From assembly GCA_963576565.1 (NCBI GenBank), contig OY755039.1:127952640-128016639 (forward strand): a stretch of DNA of 64,000 nucleotides, in the 5' to 3' direction. This document shows, one piece after another, positions 9,854 to 20,812 of the stretch; within the stretch, counting starts at the first letter, position 1; every line of letters starts with the position of its first letter. The notes beneath the pieces were generated by a model. That model saw only the letters and a program-made list of their open reading frames with translations, was not told the DNA's origin and did not search any database. The translations under genes were made by a program, and so were the position numbers. This DNA comes from Aspidapion aeneum (Eukaryota > Arthropoda > Insecta > Coleoptera > Brentidae).

Positions 9854-11224
9854 CTACTCTATTAAATGGTAAATAAATTCTTGTTCATATGGGTAAGGTT
9901 CAGTTTGGTATATACATAGTCGTGATAGAGGATCAGCTATGTTGGCTTTTCCAGGTCTATAAATAACTTTAAAATTAAAAGTTTGTAGCCTCAAAACCCA
10001 CCTTTCTATTCTGGCACAGGGCTTTGATTTAGGGTTAAAAATAGCCTCCAATGGCTTGTGATCAGTGACTAGTTCAAACATATCTTTTCCATAAAAGTAG
10101 ATCTTGAAATGCTCAACCGCCCAGACAAGTGCAAGTGCCTCCTTTTCTGTTTGGCAATATCGTTTCTCACAGCTGGTTAAGCTTTTGTTTCCATAAGCAA
10201 TAATTCTTGGCCCTTTAGAGTCATGCTGGATTAGTACAGAATCTAAACCGACAGGACGAGCATCAGCCATAACGACTGTCCTGTCTTTTGGATCATAATA
10301 TCCTAGAACTCTTTCACTTGACCGTGCCTCTTTTAATTTTTGAAAAGATTCATGCTGTTCTTTTTTCCAATATTTTTCGATACAGGCGTTTTTTCCCATT
10401 TTTAATCTTAAAATTTCTCTAATTGGTTCTGTGATTGTCGCTAGATTAGGTATCCATTTACCCACAAAATTAACTAAGCCTAAGAAGCTTTGTACCTCTT
10501 CCACCTCTTCCACTGTTTTGGGTGGTCTAAAATTTTGTATAGAATTGATGTGGATGTCAAGGGGTTGGATTCCTTTACTTGATAAAGTGTGTCCAAGGAA
10601 ATTTACTGTCTTAAGATGATAAAGACACTTATTTTCATTGAGAAGTACATTGTATGATCTTAATACTTCCAAAACATGCTGTAATCGTAGCTCATGTTCT
10701 TCCTCATTACCATAAACTAGAATATCATCAATAAAATTTAGTGTTCCCGGACAATTTATTAGAATTTTTTCCATTATCTTTTGAAAAAGCTCTGGCGCAC
10801 AAGAAATCCCAAACATCAACCTTTTGTATCTAAACAGGCCTTTGTTTGTTATAAAAGTTGTTAAACAACGGGATTCTGGTGATATTTCTACTTGATGGAA
10901 AGCATTTTTAATGTCCAAACGTGAAAATACTGTAGCTTTTCTAAGGTGGGGTATAATAATATCCAATGTTGGCAATGGATGATTCTCTCTAGCAATTGCT
11001 AAATTTGCCCTTCGCATATCAATGCATATGCGAACTTCTCCATTTTCTTTTAATATGGGTACAATTGGAGAGACCCATTTTGATGGCTCATTAACTGGTT
11101 CTATGATATCACCTTCCAGCAGGTCATTTAATGCTTTCTCCACTTTTTCTTCCAGTGGTATTGGAATTCTTCTATATGGCTGAATAACTGGCTGGACATT
11201 AGGATTAATTGGAATGTCCACCAT
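9854..11224 (-). CDS. pol: Gypsy reverse transcriptase and RNase H
   Basis: A 456-residue open frame. RT begins with PYRRIPIPLEEKVEKAL and SKWVSPIVP; it contains RLDIKNAFHQV (first catalytic D) and the active site NFIDDILVYG (FIDD). RNase H follows with MADARPVGLDSVLIQ, EKEALALVWAVEHF and VTDHKPLEAI, ending at RPGKANIADPLSRL. Catalytic residues are present, except that the first RNase H motif is the slightly unusual MADARP. It ends at a TAG before the integrase, which would normally be continuous. The ATG at its start lies inside the polyprotein and is not a true start. Confidence 0.9.
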   Translation of the reverse strand: MVDIPINPNVQPVIQPYRRIPIPLEEKVEKALNDLLEGDIIEPVNEPSKWVSPIVPILKENGEVRICIDMRRANLAIARENHPLPTLDIIIPHLRKATVFSRLDIKNAFHQVEISPESRCLTTFITNKGLFRYKRLMFGISCAPELFQKIMEKILINCPGTLNFIDDILVYGNEEEHELRLQHVLEVLRSYNVLLNENKCLYHLKTVNFLGHTLSSKGIQPLDIHINSIQNFRPPKTVEEVEEVQSFLGLVNFVGKWIPNLATITEPIREILRLKMGKNACIEKYWKKEQHESFQKLKEARSSERVLGYYDPKDRTVVMADARPVGLDSVLIQHDSKGPRIIAYGNKSLTSCEKRYCQTEKEALALVWAVEHFKIYFYGKDMFELVTDHKPLEAIFNPKSKPCARIERWVLRLQTFNFKVIYRPGKANIADPLSRLCIYQTEPYPYEQEFIYHLIE

Positions 11225-11607
11225 AACTCCTTTGAATTTTGGAAATGAACTTTTCCATTTTCCCTGCTGTATTTATACTGTTTATTATATTAGAAGTATC
11301 TAAATCAATCTTTAAAATCCCTAATGACATGGCTGTATCCTTTCCTAACAATGCCTTTGTACCATTTTCAATAACGTAAAATTCAGCATTGTCTTTTTTT
11401 AAACCCACTCTAATTTCAGCTTCAAAAACTCCCAATACCTTTAGAGGTGTTTTGTTGGCATAAGACAAAAACTGTTTTGAAGTATTTTTGTTTGTTTAAT
11501 AACTGATACTTTTTGTTCCTTAGTTTTTTCCATGTTCTGTCATCAATGATGTTACTTCTACTTCATGAATCAATAATCATGGGTATCTGGATCCCACCCA
11601 CAACACA
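11205..11607 (-). pseudogene. Gypsy aspartic protease, active-site codon mutated to stop
   Basis: On the minus strand the protease begins CVVGGIQIPMIIDS and then TGA where the active-site glycine of DSG is expected, followed by SRSNIIDD. After a frame change the C-terminal part reads PLKVLGVFEAEI and KALLGKDTAMSLGIL, typical of Gypsy proteases. Gag and protease are separated by a TAG at about 11608 in the same region. The family is clear from these blocks; this copy cannot make an active protease. Confidence 0.75.
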
Positions 11608-12515
11608 CTAAACTGTAATGTCTTCATCTAAATGAAATATATAAGATACATCTTCTTGGCAAGACTCAGAAATATTAGATATATCTTTTTGGTCAGACTT
11701 AGCTCTTTTAAAGTCTCTTGGATTTTGTCTTTTGTTTTTAGAAAATGAAAAGTTAAATGATCTTTTCCTAGTTGATCTACAAAATCTTTTGTAGTGCCCA
11801 ACAAAATTACATTTTCTACAAACTTCCTTCTTTGCTGGGCATTTAGAATCATCTGAGGCATGGCTATTGCTTCCACATCTTGAACAAGCCTGATTTTTTA
11901 AATATCTCTGAGAAATTTTATTTATCTCACTGCTTTGGCTAGTAGATTGTTTGTTTTCTTCAAATTGGGGAAGCTGTCTAGTCACGGACTCCAAGGCATG
12001 TGCTTCCAGTATTATTTTTTCTAGCGAAACATCATCTCCTAGGGATAATGTTCTTTTTCTTAATTCACTTGTGTGACAACAACATAGAATTTGAAGAAGC
12101 AACTGCTCATTTAAATCTTTAAACCGGCACTTCTCTGCTTGATGTCTTAATCTTAGTAAGAACTTATCAAAGCATTCATTGGAGTTCTGTTTAATTTGCC
12201 TGAATGTATATTGTTCAAAAATATTGCTTTGAAGGGGTCTGAAATGATCATCAAGCTTTTTTAAAGATGTATCGAAAGTTGTTACTTCTACTCCATCCTG
12301 CCACTCAACTTCTATGTCTGGGAGTGTGTAGAAAATTTCTTGCAGAACAATCCCTCCTTGGTGTAATAAGGTGGCTACTTGTTTGACTGGATCTTGGATG
12401 TCTGCTGCTGTAAGATAAATCAACAGTGCCCTTTTCCATCTATCCCAACGGTTGCCTAGGGTGAGTGGATCTCCTACTATACAAATGGCTCAATTGCATT
12501 TAATGTGTTCGCCAT
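11608..12515 (-). pseudogene. gag: Gypsy gag with two zinc knuckles, frameshifted near its start
   Basis: The start ATG is at 12515 (MANTLNAIEPF). After about 12 codons the frame is lost at GTATAGTAGGA and continues in another frame as VGDPLTLGNRWDRWKRAL, which joins the long open part from 12423. The capsid region has FRQIKQNSNECFDKFLLRLR. Two zinc knuckles follow, CSRCGSNSHASDDSKC and CRKCNFVGHYKRFC, then a basic tail. It packages element RNA. About 300 residues, normal for Gypsy gag. Confidence 0.85.
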
Positions 12516-13235
12516 TCTGAAAACAATAGTGTCTCTTATATTTCTTGCTATATGCCTAATATGCACTCATAAGCCCCCAAATAATTTTAATTTTTATTTA
12601 TTATTTACTTATTTTTATTATTATTATTTTTTTATTATTAGCTATTAGCACTAAAGACACTTACATTAAGATTTTTCCCGTCTATACTTGCTTACAGAAA
12701 TTGTGTTCCCTGTGCTTGGTATTAACTTTTTCCATATAGGTCTTGACAACCTATCTAGCCCTTGGCTTAAGCTTTTTGGCCTGCTCCTATCAAGGTTTTT
12801 CCTAAAAACATGTTTAATATTGTCATGCATAGCATGCTTCACTCGCTTGCTCTAAAACTATTACTCAGCTTATTTCTGAGTCACCCTCCTTGACTAAGGA
12901 GCACTCAACATGATAGCAATGTTGATTTACTAGCTTTTCCTATTAAACAGCTAGATATTTAATCCCCTTTTCCGGGATGCCAATACAATGTATTGGTTTC
13001 TCTTTGACTAGAGATTTAAACTTTCTAGATATAGACTATCCCTTTAAAATTCTAAGGTTAATTATTTTCTCCTTTATTATACAAGGATGCTAACTTGCAT
13101 TTTCTGGAGCCATTATGGCACCCGTCTCTCCCTATTTCCAGAGGAACGCCAACTTTTTGTTGACTTTTTTCACCCTAAAATGGTGATTTTCCACCGATTA
13201 TTACTTACGTGGGTAACGATTGTACTCGTCGCCAA
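12516..13235 (-). other. Gypsy 5' untranslated leader with primer-binding region
   Basis: No gene seen. Directly after the 5' LTR the minus strand reads TTGGCGACGAGTACAATCG, whose TGGCGACGAG start fits the primer-binding position of many insect Gypsy elements. The tRNA was not identified. Confidence 0.6.
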
Positions 13236-13445
13236 TGTAGGACCTCTGTGTCCCACAGGAATAGTACGTTTTCTGCTATTTTAGTAGCTTTGTTATTTTT
13301 CACTATTTCCATAAAATGTGTTTTCTTCTAACCTCACTCCCATGTCAGGATTACCAACCTGCTAGGAAATTAAAGCAGCATTATCAATCACTTCCGTGTA
13401 GTGTTGCCAACTGCCCAATATACGAGGGATAATCTATATCCTACA
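13236..13445 (-). repeat. 5' LTR of the Gypsy element (210 bp)
   Basis: TG...CA ends and near identity to 7987-8196, followed by the duplicated TGTAC at 13446. Confidence 0.93.
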
Positions 13446-13869
13446 TGTACAACCAATGAATCCTTTCTGTACTTACCTATGGAGCGCAGACCTGGACACT
13501 TACAAAATCAAACATGGATAAAGTAACAAAAGCCCAAAGATCAAAGGAAAGATAAATGTTACATGTAAACCTAACATATATAAAAAGGAATGAATGTATA
13601 AGAAATAAAACAAAAGTAAGGGAGCAGAAGTAGCAAAATTAAAATGGAAATTTGCCGGTGATAATATCAGACAGAAAGACGATCGATGAAACAAATATAT
13701 TGTAAACTGGAGACCTTGGGAAAATAAAAGAAATAGGGGAAGACCTCAAATGAGATGGGCGGACGATTTGAAGAAACACGCGGGAACTAGATGGATGAAA
13801 GCGGCGACAAACAGAGAAGAGTGGAAGATACTGGACGAAGGCTAAATAGATAGATAGATAGATAGATAG
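13446..13869 (+). pseudogene. LINE reverse transcriptase C-terminal fragment and GATA-repeat tail
   Basis: Continues the piece at 7909-7986: ILSVLTYGAQTWTLT and MDKVTKAQRS lie near 13456-13545, and the GRPQMRWADDLKKHAG block near 13738-13785, each in its own frame. This is the usual end of a non-LTR retrotransposon ORF2. It contains several frameshifts and stops. It ends in tandem GATA units (13845-13869), the short-repeat 3' tail seen in some insect LINEs. Confidence 0.8.
13845..13869 (+). repeat. GATA microsatellite
   Basis: About six tandem GATA units at the 3' end of the LINE fragment, probably its tail. Confidence 0.9.
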
Positions 13870-16718
13870 GTTTTAAAAGTAGCCTAATAATTTTTAGCCC
13901 CTCTATGGTAGCTGCATTCGAGAGCATAATATACATGGGATCAACAGCAAACTCTATTGTTTTCATTTATTCTTTGCCAGCTCAAACTTTAATCAATGAG
14001 GTAAGCTGTTATGAAAGCACGATCACTGATAATGAGGAGAGTATACGGGTGTTTTTTTTTTTTGGTGTGCATTGAATCGGTTTAACTTTTTTGTGCCACA
14101 GTGTATACTAATTTTTATTTAAAATATGATTTTATGTAAAAAAAATTGTGATTTTTATTTGCGTCTGTACCGTGCAAAAGCTACGGCATACGCAATAACC
14201 CTCTCAGCAGAATACCGTCCACAAACATACCACACAAGGTTAAAAACTGCGCCGCCTATGTCCGCGCAAGGTTTTTACCACGTACTTACAAAAACCGCGC
14301 AAATAAATATCGTGCAAGGTTTTCAGCGCGCAAAAATAATAAACCTCGTAGCCCAATACCACGCAAACCCATTGACGCTCTAAAAATATCACGCGCAGCC
14401 CATTAATGCGCTAAAAATATTTAAAAGATTAACGTACTATTTCCCAATACAATTCGCACTACTGTTTTTGTATTTTTAAGGCACATGGGGCCGGGACACA
14501 TAAAAGTTACCGAAAATTCTATATGCATATAATGTTATTGAAATTGTCTATAAATGCATTTTTATTCTTAAAATGAATAATTTAATGAAAAATTATTGTC
14601 GCACGAGCAGTTAGCCGAGGTGTGCGGTACGCTAACATATAGCAACAAAATTTAATGTTAAAACTAAGTAATAAAAAAAACAACAACCCTTATGTTCCCT
14701 GATTGTAATTTCATTATCTAGGTAAAATAACCTTTAATTTGATAGCCCACAACCCATGTTAATAAAATGAATAAATTTAAAAATGATCTATTTAAAAAAA
14801 GTATATTTAAAGGAACAAAAAAAAAAAAACAAAACAAAACTAAACTGCGCTATAATTATCACAATCTGAAGTAGCGGGGAGACGATGGAGATGGATTTTG
14901 CCAAAATTTTTGGGGTCTTTTGATTGCGGATTCCCGACCACCAATTTTAATGGAACCAGATTTTAATGGAACCAGCCAGGTAACAAAAGCAAATTTAAGC
15001 AAGGAAATTTACTTCTGTCTTTTTCTCGGATGAGATTGTACTGATTCCTTGAAAGCCAACTTCTACAAAAACCGAGAGCGCCTTATTTTGTGACAATTGA
15101 TTGTTAGTTGTTTCTTTTACTACTTTTGTTAAAAAGTTTATGTATTCAGAAGCTCAATCGGGATTTAAAGATAATTCTTTTCATAGTTTGGAAGCTTAAA
15201 TATGTAATATAAACTCCATTTGGGCAGCATATAATATTTCCTCAATTGTATTTTTTTTCGCAAATGTGCAGTTTTCTGAAGTTTACTGTTTTCACTGCAT
15301 TCTGTAAACTCTGTTAGCAGACGACATACTTTGTAATAGACAAATTTTAGAAGTTAAATTACTTTCCAACCAATTTCTGTTTGTTCAAATAAAAGTTGAC
15401 TCATTTCTAGCAGCTTTTTTTCACTTCTCTTTAAACTATAACATACATTTTGACACTTTTGGTCTGAATTTAAAGACGGACATTCTTTTACTTTTATCGA
15501 AATATCATGACGGCTGATTTCCAAATATTCCACATATAATTTTTTTTTTGAAATAAAAAATTTTCGACCCTAATATTTCTAAATTCTGTATTTATTAAAA
15601 ATAACAAACTTATTTTCTCCTGTCATTTTTAGCGCACAATATACCAAACTATAATTAATTATTATCTATAGTGATTATTGAAATATGATGAAAGTTATAT
15701 ATCTTTGCATTTGTGAAAAATAATTTAAAGCATTTTTGGATTTTGCCTTTTTGTCTGTATGTATGCCTATAAGTATATATAACTCCAAGCTTATAACTCA
15801 AAAAATATTTATTAAATTTTTTTAGGAAATTAATAAATAGTTGCGGAGAAGTACTTATTTTTTATTCCAATTCTGATTTTAATCTTTTAAGCTTAAATGC
15901 CCAAGAATTGGCAGAATGTGATTCTCAAATGTGTTTAGTCGCTTTTTTAACTAGGCAAAGTTGTTAATAAACCAAAACAGAGTGATATTTTTTTATTAAA
16001 TTTAAATTATAGTGTGTGGGAAATTTAGACGGAAATGTGGCTTGTTAAAATGTCATACAATATGCAAAAGCTTGAAACTCTGGAAATCGTTTTCTTGAGT
16101 TAAACCGCAAAATACAGAATTTTCTTTTTTACAGCTGTAAAATAAATTTCACTAGAGGAGATATCCTATACACCGTTACCTAAAGTTGAAAGGGTGAATA
16201 AGTAAAGATTTTCTTATTTTCTTCGAAATTAGTTGAAAGTGTCTCCAAACCGGTACCGTCTCGGGAACCGTTTCGTTCACCCGTGGCAGGGATTTTGGTA
16301 AGTTGTCCGCCTCTTGGGGAGGGCGGGTGCCGTACACGCCCGCTTACCGCGCCCCTGACCCTGAGTGCGTCGCAATACAAACTTGTTAAAACGCACGCGG
16401 TGCGTTTGGTTCGCTCGGAGTGTTATGTTGCAAGTGAAAATCTACCTTTATTTTATAAGAACTCTTTTGCACTGCACCTATTTTTAGGCAGAAAGGATCA
16501 ATGACGTCATATGGGAACTGAAGTGGTACTTACCCAATTTAGTTGGTGTGAGAAAAACGCTTTTATTTATGATGGCTCGTTCACAAAAACTTTTAAAAAT
16601 AAAAGCTTGTCAATTAATTGATATTAATATTCAGACCACTTTATATGTAAGTAATTATTATTATTAATTAATTATTATCGGGTTTTGCACAAAAGTAATG
16701 AGACACTTGATTTAGGTT
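13870..16718. other. Gene-free AT-rich stretch
   Basis: No coding region or recognisable element. It includes a patch of CGCGCAAGG-like words at 14160-14400, a short tandem of ATTTTAATGGAACCAG at 14943-14977, and a GC-rich patch at 16240-16440. The open frames at 14126-14383 and 16283-16504 show no family signal and are not called as genes. Confidence 0.6.
16240..16440. other. GC-rich island of unknown nature
   Basis: Sharply GC-rich against its AT-rich surroundings, with CpG-rich words and a hairpin-forming GGGCGGGTG/CACGCCCGC. No protein family is recognised in either strand. It could be a promoter or untranslated exon of a host gene or a transposon end. Confidence 0.4.
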
Positions 16719-16730
16719 TCATATATTTTA

Positions 16731-17155
16731 TATATATATTTATCGGTTTCACAAGGTTTTACGTCTTCTGATACCCAATCTCCACTCGTTTCCGTTTGCC
16801 CATAATTCATCATCTAGGCCTCTTATTCTTATTTCACTGTCTATTCCCTCTCTCCAGCTTTTCCTCGGCCTTCCTCGTTTTCTTCGGCCAGTTGCTTTCC
16901 ATTGTTATATTTGTTTAGGTAGTCTTCCATCATCCATTCTTTGTACATGTCCGTACGACACCAGTTGTTTTGTTCTTATATCATCCACTAAAGTACATTC
17001 ACAGACTGTCATAATTTCTCTTATTCTTTGATTTGTAACTCTTTCTCTTTTTGATTTCCCTGCTGCTCTTCTCCAATAGTCCATCTCCGTAGCGGAAAGC
17101 TTTTTTTCTGTTCTATCTTTGATTGTCCATACTTCTGAGCCGTATGTAATAATAC
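16731..17155 (-). pseudogene. RTE ORF2 C-terminal end and TA-rich tail
   Basis: Minus-strand translation gives SEVWTIKDRTEKKLSATEMD and YWRRAAGKSKRERVTNQRI, then GRPRKSWREGI and LGIRRRKT, the end region of an RTE/BovB-like ORF2. There is one internal TAA near 16912. The stop is only about 15 bases from the TA-rich tail, in keeping with the very short 3' UTRs of RTE elements. It continues upstream at 24546, beyond the BEL/Pao insertion. Confidence 0.8.
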
Positions 17156-17622
17156 TGGTGGGGTGTTGAGTAATTTACTCAGGAGAGATTTAAAATGGAC
17201 TGTATAAATGGTTTTTGTTCTACTCACTGTTCGTTGCTGGGTTGTGGGGTCGATGGGCGGCCGCCTTTATCCTGGCTTCAGCAGTTCTGTTGAGGGGTTT
17301 CCATTACAGAGGTTTTAAGGAAGGGAGGACGAGGGAAAACACTCGCGAAAATTCGTAAATCTAATTTACTTAAAATTATTTAACTAAAAGGTGCTTCGCT
17401 TGATTGCACACCGTGTGATTGAATAGGGATTTGAAACGATATATCCCGTTGAAATACTAATTCACACTGATTTTTCATTATATTTTTTTAAAAGCTACAG
17501 GCTAAGGTGGACAAATCCCAATTCTACACAGTGAGCCAAAAAATATCTTATCCAACAAAAAGTAAAAATAAAATAACTAAATTCTAACATCCACACGAAA
17601 TGAATGTACTGAGGACCGAACA
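17156..17622 (-). repeat. 3' LTR of the BEL/Pao element (467 bp)
   Basis: Begins TGGTGGGGTG and ends GACCGAACA on the plus strand; near identical to 24079-24545. Confidence 0.96.
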
Positions 17623-17657
17623 TCCCGCCGGCCAAATGGGGTTTACCCCTTTTAATT

Positions 17658-17957
17658 TTAACTACTATCTACATTGTCTTCAATGGGGAGCGGACACAGC
17701 TTAACAACCGGTCGCTTTAAAGTACCGTTAGTGGTACGCACGCTTGCCACTCGTACTACACCGTCCGAAACTGGATGCACTGCCTCAATACGACCCAGTC
17801 GCCATTGCATACAGGGAGTGTTATCCTCTTTTATAACCACAAGGTTACCAATTTTTAGTGAACCTTTACTATCATGCCATTTAGCACGTTGGTGAAGAGT
17901 ATGTAAGTACTCTTTAGACCACCGAGACCAAAAATCCTGGTGCAACTTCTGGAGCAA
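17658..17957 (-). pseudogene. BEL/Pao polyprotein closing domain
   Basis: KLHQDFWSRWSKEYLHTLHQ and PVVKLCPLPIED match the C-terminal end of BEL/Pao integrase proteins, parallel to 400-690 of this window. It is separated from the integrase core at 17969 by a frameshift; normally the two are one protein. Confidence 0.88.
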
Positions 17958-17968
17958 TTGCCAGCGAT

Positions 17969-19270
17969 CTAATCTATTAAGGGGTTGTCACTAAAATTGG
18001 GTTCGGGAAGTGCACTAAGAGACTCTAAGGTCAAAAAATGACCAGGGGTGATTGCCGAAATGCCATTCGGATCACTACTAAGGGGGGTTAAAGGCCTACT
18101 ATTTAAAAAGGCTTCTATCTGTACAAGCAGAGTGTACATCTCCTCGTATGTTAAGATTTGAGATCCAACTATACGTATCAAATGAGTTTTAACGGATTTT
18201 ACTGAAGATTCCCAAAGACCGCCAAAATGGGGTGCAGAGGGGGGATTAAAATACCACGAAATTGTTTCTGCTTTTGAAGCATCACGCATTAGATTACATA
18301 AAGTTCTATAAGCTCCAGTAAAATTAGTTCCACAGTCACTGTGGAGTGAAACAAGTCTGCCTCTACGGCCTACAAAGCGGCGTAAGGCTGCCAGAAAAGC
18401 ATCGGAAGACAAGCTTGAAACTAGCTCTAAATGCAAAGCTTTGGTAGCATAACAAACGAAAAGACAAAGGTATGCTTTCGTCGTGCGAGCTCCTCGGTAG
18501 CGAGTCATTAACAGATTAAAGGGACCTGCGAAGTCAACACCTGTGTGAAGAAAAGGCTTAACTTGGCTCACGCGAAGTAAGGGTAGATCACCCATGGGAG
18601 CTTGAACAGGGGTTGGATGTATCTTATAGCAAGTAATACACTTAGAAACTACCTTTCTAATTACATTTTTGCAGGAAATTATCCAAAATTGTTTTGCGAT
18701 TATGTACTGAATTGATTGAATTCCTGCATGGAAATATTTCAAGTGTACATAACTAACCAAAAGTTCCGTAAATCGATGATTGTTGGGCAGTAGAGCAGGA
18801 AATTCTTGTTGATAGGACAACGAAGTAGAATTTCTCAATCTGCCACCAAGGCGAAGTATGCTTTCATCATCTAAAAAGGGGCTTAGTCTTCTAAATAATT
18901 TTGAGGGTAAAAGATGCTCTTGGATTCTATCAATTTCATGAGAAAAAGCTAAAGTTTGTACATGCTTTACTAAGAGCATGACAGACTGATGTAACTCTAA
19001 ACTAGTAAGAGGTTCAGTTACTTTGATTTTGTTTCTACAATTCGACAAAAATCTTAAAATATATGCTAAAACTCTACGTAATCTATCAAAACTAGAAATA
19101 TTTTCTATTAGTTGAGCTAACAAATGTGGTTCTAATTCTGCTACAAGAAGACATGTTTTTCTATGTTCAGGAATGTCTTCATCAGACAATGGAAGATTTA
19201 TTTCTGTCCATGTGTCGGTGTGTTGCGACAAAAAACTAGGGCCATACCACCACATTGAGCTTTCTGACAA
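17969..19270 (-). CDS. pol: BEL/Pao integrase
   Basis: A long open part of the polyprotein. The zinc-binding region is HLKYFHAG...KCITCYK (HHCC). The core has D in GVDFAGPF, D in HSDCGTNF and E in GLWESSVKS, all present, and the typical BEL/Pao ITPGHFLTLESL block follows. The N-terminal 130 residues are the linker after RNase H. It integrates element cDNA. A frameshift at about 17965 cuts the closing domain off. Confidence 0.92.
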   Translation of the reverse strand: MSESSMWWYGPSFLSQHTDTWTEINLPLSDEDIPEHRKTCLLVAELEPHLLAQLIENISSFDRLRRVLAYILRFLSNCRNKIKVTEPLTSLELHQSVMLLVKHVQTLAFSHEIDRIQEHLLPSKLFRRLSPFLDDESILRLGGRLRNSTSLSYQQEFPALLPNNHRFTELLVSYVHLKYFHAGIQSIQYIIAKQFWIISCKNVIRKVVSKCITCYKIHPTPVQAPMGDLPLLRVSQVKPFLHTGVDFAGPFNLLMTRYRGARTTKAYLCLFVCYATKALHLELVSSLSSDAFLAALRRFVGRRGRLVSLHSDCGTNFTGAYRTLCNLMRDASKAETISWYFNPPSAPHFGGLWESSVKSVKTHLIRIVGSQILTYEEMYTLLVQIEAFLNSRPLTPLSSDPNGISAITPGHFLTLESLSALPEPNFSDNPLID

Positions 19271-19271
19271 C

Positions 19272-20261
19272 TCAGATGGGAGGAGACCACGACGGAATCT
19301 GCAGGATTGTTCTCAGATATGACATGATGCCAATGCGAGGAAGGGATTTTTTCTTGGATGAAAGTTGATCTATTACTAACAAAAGTGGTAAATCTATGTG
19401 GGGAAGACTCCAAGAAAGGACTATAGTTGAATCACACCAAGCGTATATTTCACTAATTTTTAACCTGGGCTGATAAATTCCTAGAACATAATGTAACAAT
19501 TTTGATAACAGAACTGCTCCACACAGTTCAAGGCGGGGTATACTAATTGTTTTTAAAGGGGCTACTTTAGATTTTGCAGTCACAAATTTGACACAAAATT
19601 CATTATCTTTTAATGAAAATCTAAAATAAACAACAGCACAATAGCCTTTTTCAGAGGCATCTGAAAAGCCATGAATCTGAATTGATTGGTAACTATCAGG
19701 CACTACTCTACGAGTTATTTTACATAAAGATAGCAAACTAACTTCACTTGTAAATTTTTCCCATATTCGACTAATTTCTATCGAGGGTGGATCATCCCAA
19801 TTGAGCTTTAAGTCCCAAAGCTTCTGTATTAAATGTTTTAGGAAAAAAGTAACAGGGGTTAAGATACCTAGAGGGTCAAAAATCTTAGCTAAGTTGCTAA
19901 GTAAATTACGTTTTGTACACGGTGACAAAATTGAGTTTATCGAAAATTGATAGCAATCTGATGATGGACTCCACTCAAGTCCTAAAACCTTAAGAGTATT
20001 ATTGGAATCAGCATCAAAGGATAAATTTTCATTGCACAGATGAGAAGAAGGAAAGTCTGCCAAGAGTCTTGGGTCATTGCTGCACCACTTACGCAATTGA
20101 AACCCACCTTTGGCAAGAAGAGAAATTAGGTCTTTCTGAATCCTTTTGGCACCTTCAAGGTCACAATGCATGCCAGTTATATCCTCTACATATGAGTGCG
20201 AGATAATTAGTTCTGAGGCTTCAGGGTAATTAACTTTCTCCTGCTCAGCTAAAGTAAGCAA
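19272..20261 (-). pseudogene. BEL/Pao RT C-terminal half and RNase H, with YVED active site
   Basis: Begins after a deletion; the active-site block reads HSYVEDITG where BEL/Pao elements have YVDD, so the first catalytic aspartate is Glu. It continues with LGLEWSPSSD, FDPLGILTPVTFF, the RNase H-like HGFSDASEKGYCAVVYFR, RLELCGAVLLSKLL and WCDSTIVLSW. Frameshifts separate it from the pieces at both sides. The YVED substitution would be expected to cripple polymerisation. Confidence 0.85.
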
Positions 20262-20272
20262 TGATTTGATAG

Positions 20273-20812
20273 CTAAATACAGAGAGCTATGTCTTCGATT
20301 GGACCATCAGGCTGAAAACGCCAAAGAACGCGTTGATAATCCTGATGAGGAGGAGTAACTAGAATTTGTCTAAACATTTTACAGATATCCGCTGTAAATA
20401 CGAATTTTTCCAATCTAAATAACAGAAGTAATTGACATATGTCAGCTTGAAGTTTGGGACCAGGAAGCAGGCAATCGTTTAATGAATAAGGATCACTAGA
20501 ACCTTTAGCAGAGCCATTATAAACCACGCGAAGTTTAGTTGTGACACTAGAAGGCTTTAGTACACAATGATGTGGAATATAATAACTTTTATCTGGAATG
20601 GCCAAAGATGAAACTATGTTCATATGTCCTAAAGATAAGTATTCCTTCATAAAATCGGAATATTGCATGTAAAGATCAGAATTTTTTAACAATCTACGTT
20701 CTAATGCTAAGAATTGCGTGAGTGCTAACTCTCTACTGTTGGGAAAAGAAGGTTCACTAGACTTAAAAGGTAGAGATACTACAAATCTGCCTGTCTCTGT
20801 TCTATAAGTGGT
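20273..20812 (-). pseudogene. BEL/Pao RT N-terminal half
   Basis: Minus strand: GRFVVSLPFKSSEPSF, then from 20692 SYYIPHHCVLKPSSVTTKLR, VVYNGSAK, LNDCLLPGPKLQADI and FTADICKMFRQI (first catalytic D), ending after YQRVLWRFQPD. The expected block between this and SAPYLA (RT motif B) is deleted around 20262-20275, which also shifts the frame. A frameshift in a T run at about 20815 separates it from gag-protease. Confidence 0.85.

Larger units (their letters stand above)
7987..13445 (-). mobile_element. Ty3/Gypsy retrotransposon, full length with TSD TGTAC
   Basis: Two 210-bp LTRs (7987-8196 and 13236-13445), both starting TGTAGGACC and ending ATCCTACA, flank a 5-kb interior. The flanking 5 bases TGTAC occur at 7982-7986 and 13446-13450, a perfect target site duplication. 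Order on the minus strand: LTR, primer site, gag, protease, RT-RNase H, integrase, polypurine tract, LTR. It interrupts a LINE. The LTRs differ at few positions, so insertion is fairly young, yet the coding part has several stops. Similar in layout to the K02A2.6-like Gypsy group (inference). Confidence 0.95.

Noticed and set aside
14126..14383. 85-codon open frame
   Set aside because: Composed of the CGCGCAAGG-type words; no family signal.
16180..16504. Overlapping frames in the GC-rich island
   Set aside because: Openness is explained by low AT content; no homologous domain recognised on either strand.
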